Source of the DNA: Pseudomonadota bacterium
GTDB taxonomy: Bacteria > Desulfobacterota > Desulfobacteria > Desulfobacterales > Desulfobacteraceae
Direction of reading: 5' to 3'
NCBI GenBank assembly: GCA_018816605.1
Contig: JAHIVS010000049.1
Coordinates: forward strand, 1 to 40,686
Length of the DNA stretch: 40,686 nucleotides
The notes below the pieces were generated by a model that was given only the letters and a program-made list of their open reading frames with translations, was not told where the DNA came from and ran no database searches. A program made the position numbers and the translations under genes. This document shows positions 1 to 8,030 of this stretch, one piece after another (positions within the stretch are counted from its first letter, which is position 1; every line of letters begins with the position of its first letter).

Positions 1-354
1 ACGATAATCTTCCGGATTCAGAGACAGGGCCCTATCAAACAGCTTGATGGCTTCATCCTCGTCTCCTTTTGCTGAAAGGCAGACGCCTAAATTTCTTAAC
101 AAGAAAAAATCAGCATTTCTAATTTTTACAGCCTCTTTAAAAAACTGAACCTGCCTGGAACGATTTCCATGGATATACCCCTCTTCCTCCCCCTGGAAAA
201 AAAGGAAATAGGCCGCGTCTTTTTCCTTTGCCTCCCCCAGGGTTTGGTTTAATAGTGCGGCACCCGCTTGTTTTTTCCCTATACCAAAAAGGTCATCTAT
301 TTCCTGGCTGCGCTGTCTGAAATAGGCAATGGTCTGGTCGTCTGCATGGGGCAT
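1..354 (-). CDS. TPR-repeat protein, C-terminus cut by window edge
   Basis: The minus strand reads open from an ATG at 354 to the edge of the window, about 118 codons. The last 35 or so visible residues form a TPR-like helix pair (LRNLGVCLSAKGDEDEA, then KLFDRALSLNPED), so the protein probably mediates protein-protein contacts. No signal peptide or membrane segment is visible. An ATG at 366 is in frame, but the one at 354 has a GGAG six bases upstream, so I prefer 354. It is transcribed away from the radical SAM operon. The partner and process are unknown because the rest of the gene is missing. Confidence 0.6.
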   Translation of the reverse strand, partial: MPHADDQTIAYFRQRSQEIDDLFGIGKKQAGAALLNQTLGEAKEKDAAYFLFFQGEEEGYIHGNRSRQVQFFKEAVKIRNADFFLLRNLGVCLSAKGDEDEAIKLFDRALSLNPEDYR

Positions 355-366
355 GGGGGACTCCAT

Positions 367-650
367 TTTCAATAAATGAATTTTTTGGCAGAACCAAATT
401 TTGCTTCCCAGTTTCCATTGTTTTGATCCTGCTGCCCATCAGGTATCAGACCTGACAGTTCAAAGCAATTAAAACTTTCACACCGTCAATATGGGCACTT
501 CAGGCGCTCGGACAAAGAAGAACCTCCAAAATTGGACGCAGATCAGCCCAGGTTTTCAGGATTCATCATCTGCGGCTGTCTGGGCCCTGTAAAAAATCAA
601 CATGGTCGAGTCGATAACCGGTCAAATTATCCGGGTTTCAGACAAGAAGA
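367..650. other. Intergenic region between divergent genes
   Basis: This spacer separates the minus-strand TPR gene from the promoter of the plus-strand radical SAM operon. I see no credible ORF, RNA gene or strong repeat here. A promoter for the TPR gene probably lies in it but could not be placed. Confidence 0.5.
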
Positions 651-679
651 TTGAGAATATCATCCGGTTCTGGTATACT
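651..679 (+). promoter_or_regulatory. Sigma70-like promoter of the radical SAM/oxidoreductase operon
   Basis: TTGAGA at 651-656 and TATACT at 674-679 are separated by exactly 17 bases, each matching the sigma70 consensus at five of six positions. TG at 671-672 gives an extended -10. Transcription would start near 686, about 20 bases before the GTG start at 708, leaving a very short leader. Confidence 0.6.
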
Positions 680-707
680 TGGCCTGTGATCAATTTTAAT
701 ACAATAG

Positions 708-2018
708 GTGAAGACCATCGCATATATTGACAAACAGATTCTCACGGCCGTTGTGGCGGCAGAGAACGGAGAAATTTTCGACCTGGAAGGCTATGGGGCA
801 GCCGGCATGTCCGGGGAGTCTCTTTTTATACTGACCAAAACCGACTCGTGTGACATGCCCCATGGCAGTGAACTGATGATGCTTCCCCATCGCAGGCCCA
901 TTGTCTTTAATATGGACAGCGACCAGTTTGAGGTCATGGAATTCAACCCCTATGACCCGGGCAAACGAATCTATCCCGTGGGGGTGTTCAATTCCCCGGG
1001 ATATGTGAACCGGCATGTCTGCGCCTATGATGACGCCGGCATTGAAAATGCGCTGCCCCTTTTTTCCTATGGGGCTGTGGGGTTCGGGGAAACCGATTTC
1101 AGATCAGCCGCCATCCTGGTGGACGCAGAACCCCGCCAGGACCTGCGGCAGATGCCCCATGAAGGCATTGTGACCGGCATAAACCGCCTCCAGAAATTAT
1201 ATCCGGATAACCGGCTTGTGCGCCACCTTGAAACCTGTGCCCTTGAATACGGGTGTCCGGCCGGGAAAAATTTTTTTCTGGGGCGGTATGAAGCCCCCCT
1301 TCCCACGTCCACGGTCTGCAATGCCAATTGTCTGGGGTGTATCTCCCTCCAGACAAAAAACAATTTGTGCGCCTGCCAGGAACGTATCCGCTTTACCCCG
1401 ACCCCTCTGGAAATTGCCCAAGTCTGCCTGGAGCACATCTTTCGGGTTGAAAAAGCGGTGGTCAGTTTTGGCCAGGGATGCGAGGGAGAGCCCTTGACCG
1501 CGGCAGAGGTTCTCCTTTCTGCCATTGAAATGGTCCGGAAAAAAACAGACAAGGGCACCATCAACCTGAACACCAACGCAAGCCTGCCCGACCGGGTGAA
1601 AGCCCTTTGCAATGCCGGCCTTGATTCCATGCGGGTGAGCATGAATTCGGTAAGAGAATCCTGTTACCAGGCCTATTTCAGGCCCAAATCCTATGCTTTT
1701 TCCGATGTGCTGGACAGCATCAAAATTGCCAAGGAAAAGGGAATCTTTGTTTCCATCAATTATTTGAACTGCCCGGGGTTCACGGATTCTGAAAAAGAAG
1801 CAGCGGCCCTTGTCGGGTTTGTCCAGGACCACCACATCGATATGATACAATGGCGCAACTTGAATTTTGACCCCAAGCACTATCTGAATCGTATGGCACT
1901 GGCAGAGGACTCAGGGAAGCCCACGGGCATGAACGTTCTGATTAAGCGCCTGGGCCGGGAATTTCCAAAGCTTGTCCACGGATATTTCAACCCGCCCAAG
2001 GAAAACCATGGCAGATAA
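708..2018 (+). CDS. Radical SAM protein with long N-terminal domain
   Basis: The 436-residue product carries a radical SAM cluster motif CNANCLGC (C204, C208, C211; CX3CX2C) that would bind a 4Fe-4S cluster and S-adenosylmethionine. The following GCEGEPL resembles the SAM-binding GGE motif. The cluster sits unusually far in: about 200 residues precede it, forming a separate domain with its own cysteines (CALEYGC, about 30 residues before the cluster). A short cysteine pair (CAC) follows the cluster. The GTG start at 708 is the best available but has only a weak Shine-Dalgarno. The stop overlaps the next gene by 11 bases, so the two are probably translationally coupled. I do not recognise the substrate. 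As the first gene of an operon with a DRE-TIM enzyme and a 2-oxoacid oxidoreductase, it may modify a carbon skeleton or a partner protein. Confidence 0.75.
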   Translation: MKTIAYIDKQILTAVVAAENGEIFDLEGYGAAGMSGESLFILTKTDSCDMPHGSELMMLPHRRPIVFNMDSDQFEVMEFNPYDPGKRIYPVGVFNSPGYVNRHVCAYDDAGIENALPLFSYGAVGFGETDFRSAAILVDAEPRQDLRQMPHEGIVTGINRLQKLYPDNRLVRHLETCALEYGCPAGKNFFLGRYEAPLPTSTVCNANCLGCISLQTKNNLCACQERIRFTPTPLEIAQVCLEHIFRVEKAVVSFGQGCEGEPLTAAEVLLSAIEMVRKKTDKGTINLNTNASLPDRVKALCNAGLDSMRVSMNSVRESCYQAYFRPKSYAFSDVLDSIKIAKEKGIFVSINYLNCPGFTDSEKEAAALVGFVQDHHIDMIQWRNLNFDPKHYLNRMALAEDSGKPTGMNVLIKRLGREFPKLVHGYFNPPKENHGR

Positions 2019-3165
2019 GATTCCTGGCCGGAAAATAAAGGTGATCGACCAGACCCTGCGGGAGGGGATGCAGTTCCAGGGCCTTGTCTTTTCTCTGGAA
2101 CAGCGGATCAAGCTGCTGGAGTTCCAGGAAGCATTGAAAGTGGATGTCTGCCAGGCCGGCTATCCGTCCGCCCATCCCATGGAGGCAAAAATTGTTGCCC
2201 GTCTGGCGGCCCATGCAAAGGCAAACCAGTTTAAAATCCGCATTGCCGCCCTTGGCCGGGCCATGGTTTTGGATGCAAAAATTTTGTGCGATACCGGCCT
2301 TGATGACCTCCATTTCCACCTCCAGGTTAAAAACACGATCACAAAGGATGAAACCAGCCGCCTGTTCCATGACCTTGGGACCACCATGGCCATGGTTCGC
2401 ACCCATAGGCCCGGGGCCGCACTTTCCATTGCCATGCTGGATATCGGCAAAACCGACCGTCGCCTGCTCACCGACTGGGCCCGGTTTCTAAGCCAGGACC
2501 TTGGCATTGATATTCTCTCATTGCCCGACACCTCGGGCATCATGGCCCCCAACCAGGTTTATGACAGCATCAGGGTTCTGTCAGGGGCCGGCCTGAAAGC
2601 CCGGCTCTCGGTTCACTGCCACAATGACCACGGCATGGCCTCGGCCAATTCCGTCATGGGCATACTGGCCGGTGCCGATATCCTGGAAGTCTCGGCCCTG
2701 GGGATCGGCGAGAGAAACGGAATCGGCGATCTGTTCACCACAGCCAAACAGCTGAAAAACCAGGGCCTGAACTTGAGGGTTGATACGGACAACATCGCCT
2801 TGTTCAGAAAATACTATGCGTACGTGGATGCCATTGTCAGAGAACAGACAGGGGCGGGCCTGATCCAGACCCATACCCCGGTGTTTGGGGAGGCGGTACG
2901 TACCCATGTGGCCGGCACCCATGCCCTGGGAAATTTCGGCACCATGGCCGAAGAAAAATTTTATTTAAACCTTCTTTGCGGGAATCGTCTGGTTGAAAAA
3001 TACCTGGACCAGAACAATATCCCCCATGGGAAAACCCAGCTGTCCCAGATCACAGCGGCCGTCAAAACCCAGAGCATCACCCGGGGAAGGCGCCTGACCC
3101 ACGATGAAATTTGTACCATTGCCGCATCCGGCCTCCCAAGGGCCCTGAACAACAAAACAAATTAA
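2008..3165 (+). CDS. DRE-TIM metallolyase family enzyme (HMGL / isopropylmalate-homocitrate synthase-like)
   Basis: The 385-residue TIM-barrel protein begins its core with IDQTLREGM (D14, R18, E19), the metal-binding signature of the HMG-CoA lyase/isopropylmalate synthase superfamily. It has the second metal motif HCHNDHG (H203, H205) and a glycine-rich ALGIGERNG segment. These enzymes condense an acyl-CoA with a 2-oxoacid or do the reverse cleavage. Length and motifs fit a homocitrate or citramalate synthase-like carboligase without the C-terminal regulatory domain of LeuA. The ATG at 2008 has AAGGA just upstream; an in-frame ATG at 1972 lies inside the preceding gene and is less likely. Context (radical SAM before, oxidoreductase after) does not match standard leucine or lysine operons, so the true substrate is unknown. 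Confidence 0.75.
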   Translation: MADKIPGRKIKVIDQTLREGMQFQGLVFSLEQRIKLLEFQEALKVDVCQAGYPSAHPMEAKIVARLAAHAKANQFKIRIAALGRAMVLDAKILCDTGLDDLHFHLQVKNTITKDETSRLFHDLGTTMAMVRTHRPGAALSIAMLDIGKTDRRLLTDWARFLSQDLGIDILSLPDTSGIMAPNQVYDSIRVLSGAGLKARLSVHCHNDHGMASANSVMGILAGADILEVSALGIGERNGIGDLFTTAKQLKNQGLNLRVDTDNIALFRKYYAYVDAIVREQTGAGLIQTHTPVFGEAVRTHVAGTHALGNFGTMAEEKFYLNLLCGNRLVEKYLDQNNIPHGKTQLSQITAAVKTQSITRGRRLTHDEICTIAASGLPRALNNKTN

Positions 3166-3252
3166 AAAAAATATTTGCAAAACAGCCCCTTATTTGATTT
3201 AATCCAAGTTTTAGGTTGTTCACTCAAGACCATATGGGCAAAGGAAGGGTAT

Positions 3253-3942
3253 TTGAACATTGATATTAACGGCATTGTGATCATTGTCGGCAACTATGGC
3301 AGCGGTAAAACCGAAACCGCCGTAAATCTTGCCGCCAAATCGAGACTTCGGGGAATGGCGGTTAAAATCGCCGATCTGGACCTGGTCAACCCCTATTTCA
3401 GAACCCGTGAGGCACGGGTTTCCCTTGAAAAATTAGGGGTTGAAGTGGTGCTGCCCGATAAAAAATACATGCATGCCGATCTGCCCATCCTCACACCGGC
3501 CGTGGCCGGGATGATCCTCCAGCCTTCGGAACTGACCATTCTGGATGCCGGCGGCGACGATGTCGGGGTAACGGTCCTGGCAGCCCTCGGGGAGCAACTT
3601 GGCAAAAAGAAAGTGCACATGCTCCAGGTGATCAACCCCTTGCGGCCCTTTACCGAAACCATTGAAGGCTGCCTCCGCATTAAAGAGGAAATTGAGATCT
3701 CTTCAAAGCTTGCGGTCACGGGACTTGTGTCCAATGCCAATCTGATTGATGAAACCACACCGGAAATCATTTACGAGGGATATTGTTTTATAAAAGAGGT
3801 CTCCCGGACCACCGGTCTTCCAGTTGAATTTATAACGGCTTCATCCCGGATGATACCCCACCTTGATATGGACCGGTTTTCCTGCCCGGTGCTGACCATT
3901 GACCGGAAACTGGTATTTCCCTGGACGAAGCATTTGATATGA
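3253..3942 (+). CDS. P-loop ATP/GTP-binding protein (MinD/CobQ-like)
   Basis: The 229-residue product has an early Walker A motif, GNYGSGKTE, followed by a switch-like DLDLVNPYFRTRE and a Walker B-like ILDAGGDD. This layout is that of soluble SIMIBI-type NTPases related to MinD/CobQ. I start it at the TTG at 3253 because AAGGAAGG lies seven bases upstream and the P-loop then sits near the N-terminus. A TTG at 3175 would add 26 residues that do not look like part of the domain. It lies 15 bases before the ferredoxin-subunit gene, so it probably belongs to the oxidoreductase operon, perhaps assisting maturation or cofactor insertion; that role is inference. Confidence 0.65.
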   Translation: MNIDINGIVIIVGNYGSGKTETAVNLAAKSRLRGMAVKIADLDLVNPYFRTREARVSLEKLGVEVVLPDKKYMHADLPILTPAVAGMILQPSELTILDAGGDDVGVTVLAALGEQLGKKKVHMLQVINPLRPFTETIEGCLRIKEEIEISSKLAVTGLVSNANLIDETTPEIIYEGYCFIKEVSRTTGLPVEFITASSRMIPHLDMDRFSCPVLTIDRKLVFPWTKHLI

Positions 3943-3957
3943 TAAGGAGTAATTTGT

Positions 3958-4176
3958 ATGGCCTACGAACATATTGTTGATTCCGAACGGTGTAAAGGAT
4001 GCGGGCTCTGTGTCAATTTCTGCCCGAAAAACGTCCTTGAAATCACCGATATGGTAAACGCAAAAGGACATTTTCCGGTCTATCAGGCGAGACCCGAAGA
4101 TTGTATTCACTGCACCATCTGTTGTATTATGTGCCCGGATGTTGCCATTTGTATCAATGAAACCCAGACAAGTTAA
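3958..4176 (+). CDS. 2-oxoacid:ferredoxin oxidoreductase, delta (ferredoxin) subunit
   Basis: The 72-residue protein has two 4Fe-4S motifs: CKGCGLCVNFCP near residue 12 and CIHCTICCIMCP near residue 50. It is a dicluster ferredoxin-type subunit that carries electrons from the thiamine-diphosphate site to an external ferredoxin. AAGGAG lies upstream of the ATG. It directly precedes the alpha, beta and gamma subunit genes, the usual four-subunit order (VorC/KorD type). Confidence 0.88.
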   Translation: MAYEHIVDSERCKGCGLCVNFCPKNVLEITDMVNAKGHFPVYQARPEDCIHCTICCIMCPDVAICINETQTS

Positions 4177-4199
4177 AAAAAGAGCAAAGGATAAATAAA

Positions 4200-5267
4200 A
4201 TGGCAAAAGTATTGATGAAAGGAAACGAAGCAATCGGAGAGGCTGCCATCAGAGCGGGGTGTAAAAATTATTTTGCCTACCCCATCACTCCCCAGTCCGA
4301 GGTTGCCGAATACCTGGTAAAACGCCTGCCCGAAGTGGACGGTGTCTTCCTCCAGGGGGAGAGTGAAGTGGCGGTCGGATATATGATCTTTGGTGCGGCA
4401 GGCGCAGGAGAGCGGGTGATGACCACCTCTTCCTCCCCGGGCATCAGCCTCATGAGCGAAGCCATCTCCTATATTGCCGCAGCCCAGTGCCCGGCGGTGT
4501 TTGTCAATATCGTACGCTGCGGCCCCGGTCTTGGCGGAATTCTGCCGGCCCAGGGGGATTATTTCCAGGCCACCAAGGGCGGCGGACACGGGGATTACCA
4601 CTTGCTGGTCCTGGCACCCGACGGGGTCCAGGAAGCCGTTGAAATGACCATGCAGGCCTTTACCCTGGCTGAAAAATACCGGGGACCGGTCATGATTTTA
4701 GGGGACGGCCTCATCGGCCAGATGATGGAACCGGTTGAGTTCCCTGAGGATTTGGCCACAGCCCCCTCCAATAAAGACGACTGGGCCACCAACGGCATGG
4801 CCACCCGGAAAAGTAAAAAAAGAAACCTGGTGAAATCCTTATATCTGGACCCAACAGAACTCAATGCACACAATCTGAATCTCAAAGCCAAATATGACCG
4901 GATGAAACAAGAAGAGATCCAGTTTGAAGCCTATAACGCCGACGCGGACTATAAAGTGCTGATCACAAGCTACGGCACCATGAGCCGGGTCTGCAGGACC
5001 GCCATCGACCTTTTGAAAGAAGAGGGCATTGAAGTTGCCATGCTGCGGCCCAAAACCCTGTTTCCCTTCCCGGAAAAAGCGGTCTTTGAAGCGGCCACCA
5101 AGAAAAGCTGTAAATCCGTCATCAGTATTGAAATGAGCATGGGACAGATGGTGGAAGATGTCGAACGATGTGTCAAAGGCCAGCGGCCCGTTGAGTTTTA
5201 TGGCGAATGCGGCGGCGATATTCCGTCACCGGAAAAAATCATCGACATCATTAAAGCAATGATATAG
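4200..5267 (+). CDS. vorB: 2-oxoacid:ferredoxin oxidoreductase, alpha subunit (VorB/KorA type)
   Basis: The 355-residue product opens with MAKVLMKGNEAIGEAAIRAG followed by YFAYPITPQSE, the hallmark of the VorB-type alpha subunit (pyrimidine-binding domain). A C-terminal transketolase-like domain starts near residue 250 (YKVLITSYGTMSRVC). The complex oxidatively decarboxylates a 2-oxoacid to an acyl-CoA, reducing ferredoxin. VorB-type annotation suggests branched 2-oxoacids such as 2-oxoisovalerate, but members of this group also act on 2-oxoglutarate and other oxoacids, so the substrate cannot be fixed from sequence. The gene is 23 bases after the delta subunit and 9 bases before the beta subunit. 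Confidence 0.85.
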   Translation: MAKVLMKGNEAIGEAAIRAGCKNYFAYPITPQSEVAEYLVKRLPEVDGVFLQGESEVAVGYMIFGAAGAGERVMTTSSSPGISLMSEAISYIAAAQCPAVFVNIVRCGPGLGGILPAQGDYFQATKGGGHGDYHLLVLAPDGVQEAVEMTMQAFTLAEKYRGPVMILGDGLIGQMMEPVEFPEDLATAPSNKDDWATNGMATRKSKKRNLVKSLYLDPTELNAHNLNLKAKYDRMKQEEIQFEAYNADADYKVLITSYGTMSRVCRTAIDLLKEEGIEVAMLRPKTLFPFPEKAVFEAATKKSCKSVISIEMSMGQMVEDVERCVKGQRPVEFYGECGGDIPSPEKIIDIIKAMI

Positions 5268-5276
5268 GAGACAACA

Positions 5277-6014
5277 ATGGGAAAAACATTTTCTAAGCCT
5301 GCTGTGCTCAGCGACACCATGACGCATTATTGCCCTGGCTGTACCCACGGCATCGTCCACAGGCTTGTTGCAGAAGCCATAGATGAACTGGGCATCATGG
5401 ACAGAACCGTTGGCATAGCCCCTGTGGGGTGTGCCGTTCTGGCCTATAATTATTTTAATTGTGATTTTCAGGAAGCCGCCCACGGACGGGCGCCTGCCAT
5501 GGCAACGGGCATCAAACGGGTGAGACCGGATCTGATTGTCTTTACCTACCAGGGAGACGGGGACCTGGCCTCCATCGGAATGGGGGAGATCATCCATGCC
5601 GCCAATAGAGGGGAAAAATTCACCACCATCTTTATCAACAATGCCATTTACGGCATGACCGGCGGACAGATGGCCCCCACCACCCTTCCGGGCCAGCGGG
5701 CCACAACGGCACCGACCGGACGGAACACAGACCAGACAGGAATGCCCATTAAAATGGCAAACCTTTTGGGCGCCCTTGTCACTCCGGCCTATGTGACCCG
5801 CCAGGCGGTTTTAAAACCCCAGCAGATCAACAAAACCAAAAAAGCCATAAAACAGGCATTTGAATACCAGGTGGAGAACAAGTGCTTCAGCTTTGTGGAG
5901 GTGGTTTCAACCTGCCCGACCAATTGGGGACTGACCCCTCTTGCCTCTTTGAAGTGGGCCGAAGAAAACCTGCTGCCCTACTATGAACTGGGCGATATTA
6001 AAACCCCTGAATAG
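5277..6014 (+). CDS. 2-oxoacid:ferredoxin oxidoreductase, beta (TPP-binding) subunit
   Basis: The 245-residue protein has the thiamine-diphosphate motif starting at GDGD (residues 93-96) and continuing to NNAIYGMTGGQ. It also has N-terminal cysteines CPGC (C19, C22) and C52, typical of the cluster-binding beta subunit. It binds TPP-Mg and cleaves the 2-oxoacid. A GGAGACAACA leader lies directly before the ATG. It sits between the alpha and gamma genes. A member of the KorB/VorA family; the substrate is undetermined. Confidence 0.87.
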   Translation: MGKTFSKPAVLSDTMTHYCPGCTHGIVHRLVAEAIDELGIMDRTVGIAPVGCAVLAYNYFNCDFQEAAHGRAPAMATGIKRVRPDLIVFTYQGDGDLASIGMGEIIHAANRGEKFTTIFINNAIYGMTGGQMAPTTLPGQRATTAPTGRNTDQTGMPIKMANLLGALVTPAYVTRQAVLKPQQINKTKKAIKQAFEYQVENKCFSFVEVVSTCPTNWGLTPLASLKWAEENLLPYYELGDIKTPE

Positions 6015-6050
6015 ATAATTAACACTCTATCGTTGTTTTTGGAGAAATCA

Positions 6051-6590
6051 ATGCAAACAGAAATAAAATTTGCAGGATTTGGAGGCCAGGGAATCTTACT
6101 GAGCGCCAAACTTCTGGCATATGCGGCAATGAAACAAGGCTCCTTTGTTGCCTGGGTACCCTCCTACGGGCCGGAAATGAGAGGGGGGACCGCCTATTGT
6201 ACCGTGGTCATCAGCGACAAGCTGATCGGCTCTCCCATCATCAAAAACCCCACCCACCTGGTGGCAATGAACCGGCCTTCCCTGGAAAAATTCAGCGATG
6301 ACGTGAAACCCGGGGGCATTGTGTTCATCAATAGCTCCCTGATTCCCGTCAGAAGCAACCGGAAGGATATCACGGAGCTTGTGGTGCCCATCAATGAGAT
6401 TGCAACGGCCGCCGGCAGTGTCCGGGCGGCCAACATTGTTGCCCTGGCCGCCTTTAATGCCAAGGCAAAACTGGTGGACCCGGACCTGCTGAAAGACTGC
6501 ATCAAAGAAGAATTTGCAGCAAAGGCAAAGATCATTCCGTTGAACATGAAGGCCTTTGATGAAGGGGTTAACTTCGCAGATAACAATTAG
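6051..6590 (+). CDS. 2-oxoacid:ferredoxin oxidoreductase, gamma subunit
   Basis: The 179-residue product has the gamma-subunit signature FAGFGGQGILLSAKLLA near the N-terminus and PSYGPEMRGGTAYC near residue 43. This subunit contributes to CoA binding and holds the complex together. The ATG at 6051 has GGAG six bases upstream, so I prefer it to the upstream in-frame TTG at 6033. It closes the delta-alpha-beta-gamma set and is followed 29 bases later by the tandem-ACT gene. Confidence 0.86.
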   Translation: MQTEIKFAGFGGQGILLSAKLLAYAAMKQGSFVAWVPSYGPEMRGGTAYCTVVISDKLIGSPIIKNPTHLVAMNRPSLEKFSDDVKPGGIVFINSSLIPVRSNRKDITELVVPINEIATAAGSVRAANIVALAAFNAKAKLVDPDLLKDCIKEEFAAKAKIIPLNMKAFDEGVNFADNN

Positions 6591-6619
6591 GATGATGGCA
6601 TAAAAAAGGGGAGGACAAG

Positions 6620-7111
6620 ATGATCAGACGTGAAATATCGCTTTTTCTAAAAAACGTACCCGGCGAGCTGGGAAAACTCACGGCTCTTTTCGGAGATGCC
6701 AATATCAATATTGATGCCATCACCATCCAGGATGCATCCGCCTATGTCCAGAACCTGTTCGAAGCCCGGGGCAAATCCCTGAAGCGCCTGGCATCCTATG
6801 CCAGCTATAGTTCCATGAAACGGGACTCTGCCGATTTTGCCCTGATCCGGCTGTTAACGGACAAGCCCGATGAAACCCTGACCATGTTAAAGAAAAACGA
6901 CTATTTGTTTGACTCTAACGAGGTGGTTGCCATTGATATCACCAACAAACCCGGAGAGTTTGCCAAAATAACCAAACGCCTGGGAGAAGAGAAGATCAAT
7001 ATCAATTATGTCTACGGATCTGTGTCAGATTCCGGCGGCAAATGCCTCTTTGTCTTCTGCCCTGAAGATGTGGCCTTTGCAGACTCCATATTCGAGGGCG
7101 GCAAGTACTAA
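6620..7111 (+). CDS. Tandem ACT-domain protein
   Basis: The 163-residue protein consists of two ACT domains: residues about 3-70 (ISLFLKNVPGELGKLTALF) and about 90-160 (VAIDITNKPGEFAKITKRL). ACT domains bind amino acids or other small effectors. With no enzymatic domain, this protein is probably a stand-alone sensor regulating the oxidoreductase complex or the flow of oxoacids and amino acids. The ATG follows a strong GGGGAGGA. It is the last gene of the operon; a GC hairpin follows. Confidence 0.8.
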   Translation: MIRREISLFLKNVPGELGKLTALFGDANINIDAITIQDASAYVQNLFEARGKSLKRLASYASYSSMKRDSADFALIRLLTDKPDETLTMLKKNDYLFDSNEVVAIDITNKPGEFAKITKRLGEEKININYVYGSVSDSGGKCLFVFCPEDVAFADSIFEGGKY

Positions 7112-7125
7112 CCCTTCCCCCCCCG

Positions 7126-7165
7126 GTGGCCGGCCTATTTTCCCGTCGGAAGACAGGCCGGCCAC
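7126..7165 (+). terminator. GC-rich hairpin after the ACT gene
   Basis: GTGGCCGGCCT at 7126-7136 and AGGCCGGCCAC at 7155-7165 form a perfect 11-bp stem with an 18-base loop, 15 bases after the ACT-gene stop. No T-tract follows, so it is not a classical intrinsic terminator. It may still stop or stabilise the 3' end of the operon transcript. Confidence 0.45.
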
Positions 7166-7221
7166 TTATCAGCCATATTCTCAATAGGGTTGCCGGATAC
7201 GATGAAACATCCAAGGTTCAC

Positions 7222-7633
7222 ATGCAAATAATAGCAATTCTTGTTGCCGCAGCGTTTGTTATACTGGCACTATTTCACATTTACTGGGCTTTGGGAGGCA
7301 AGCTTGATATTCAGAAAATGATACCGGTTGTAAAGAATACACCTGTTTTTGTACCAGGAATTTTTGGAACTTTTGTTGTTGCTTTTGTGCTGATTTGCTT
7401 TGCTCCTTGTCTTTAAAGGATTTGTGCCGACGGGTTATGGACCAAGTGTAAAATATACGGGTTTTGCAGTTGGGGTAGTTCTTGTTTTAAGAGCCATTGG
7501 TGATTTCAAGTATGTGGGTTTCTTCAAACGGGTTCGCCGAAGCGACTTCGCAAAATTTGACAACTGGATTTATTCACCTTTTTGTTTTTTGGCCGGCAGT
7601 GCATTCTTCTATTTGGCAGCGTGGGCAACGTAA
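7222..7633 (+). pseudogene. DUF3995 membrane protein, frameshifted
   Basis: Two overlapping frames together encode a DUF3995-like small membrane protein. The first, from ATG 7222, gives MQIIAILVAAAFVILALF, HIYWALGG and a second hydrophobic helix, then stops at 7416. The second, readable from 7400, continues LVFKGFVPTG, then LRAIGDFKYVGFFKRVR and a C-terminal YSPFCFLAGSA, both typical of the family. One extra base near 7405 (in GCTCCTTG) accounts for the break: without it the reading runs on as FALVFKGF. It is either a recent pseudogene or a sequencing indel. Function of the family is unknown. Confidence 0.7.
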
Positions 7634-8030
7634 AACCCTCCATTAAAACCACAATGGATCCGCTGACCGCTTTGGTAGAAAAAGAGGATTTGGCCACAAA
7701 AAATTTGAAAAAAAGGAAACACAACTGCCAGGGACGTTTATTATAAGATCCGATAAGACCCTAAAATAGGCCTGCTATGGTAAGAACATCCGTGATACTC
7801 CGATACCCATTATTTTAGCTGAGAATATCGATTAACAAAAGACACTCATAAAAGGGAATCCCTCAACTTTCCACGCCTTGCCCTTGGCAATATTTGATGG
7901 CCCAAGGCCTGGGTCTCTTTCCGGTTGAGAAAAACCTGGTTTTGGTTTAAGTTCATTTCCATTAGGCGTTTGCTTTCAAAACCCACATCTGCCGGAGCGG
8001 ACCCGGCGGCTTTAAAAGAGAGTCTTGCTT
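7634..8030. other. Intergenic region before the hybrid kinase
   Basis: About 400 bases with no convincing ORF. A weak inverted CCTTGG/CCAAGG pair lies near 7880-7910. Near 7926, TTGAGA is followed 17 bases on by TAAGTT, a poor -10. I could not identify a riboswitch. A promoter for the kinase is expected here but is not clearly seen. Confidence 0.35.

Noticed and set aside
1972..2007. Longer start for the DRE-TIM gene
   Set aside because: ATG 2008 has an AAGGA directly upstream and the extra residues come from the overlapping radical SAM gene.
7126..7221. Upstream extension of the DUF3995 frame (MAGLFSRRKTG...)
   Set aside because: It is encoded by the GC hairpin and does not resemble the family; ATG 7222 fits the domain start.
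7634..8030. Riboswitch upstream of the hybrid kinase
   Set aside because: Short inverted repeats are present but none matches a known riboswitch core that I can recognise.
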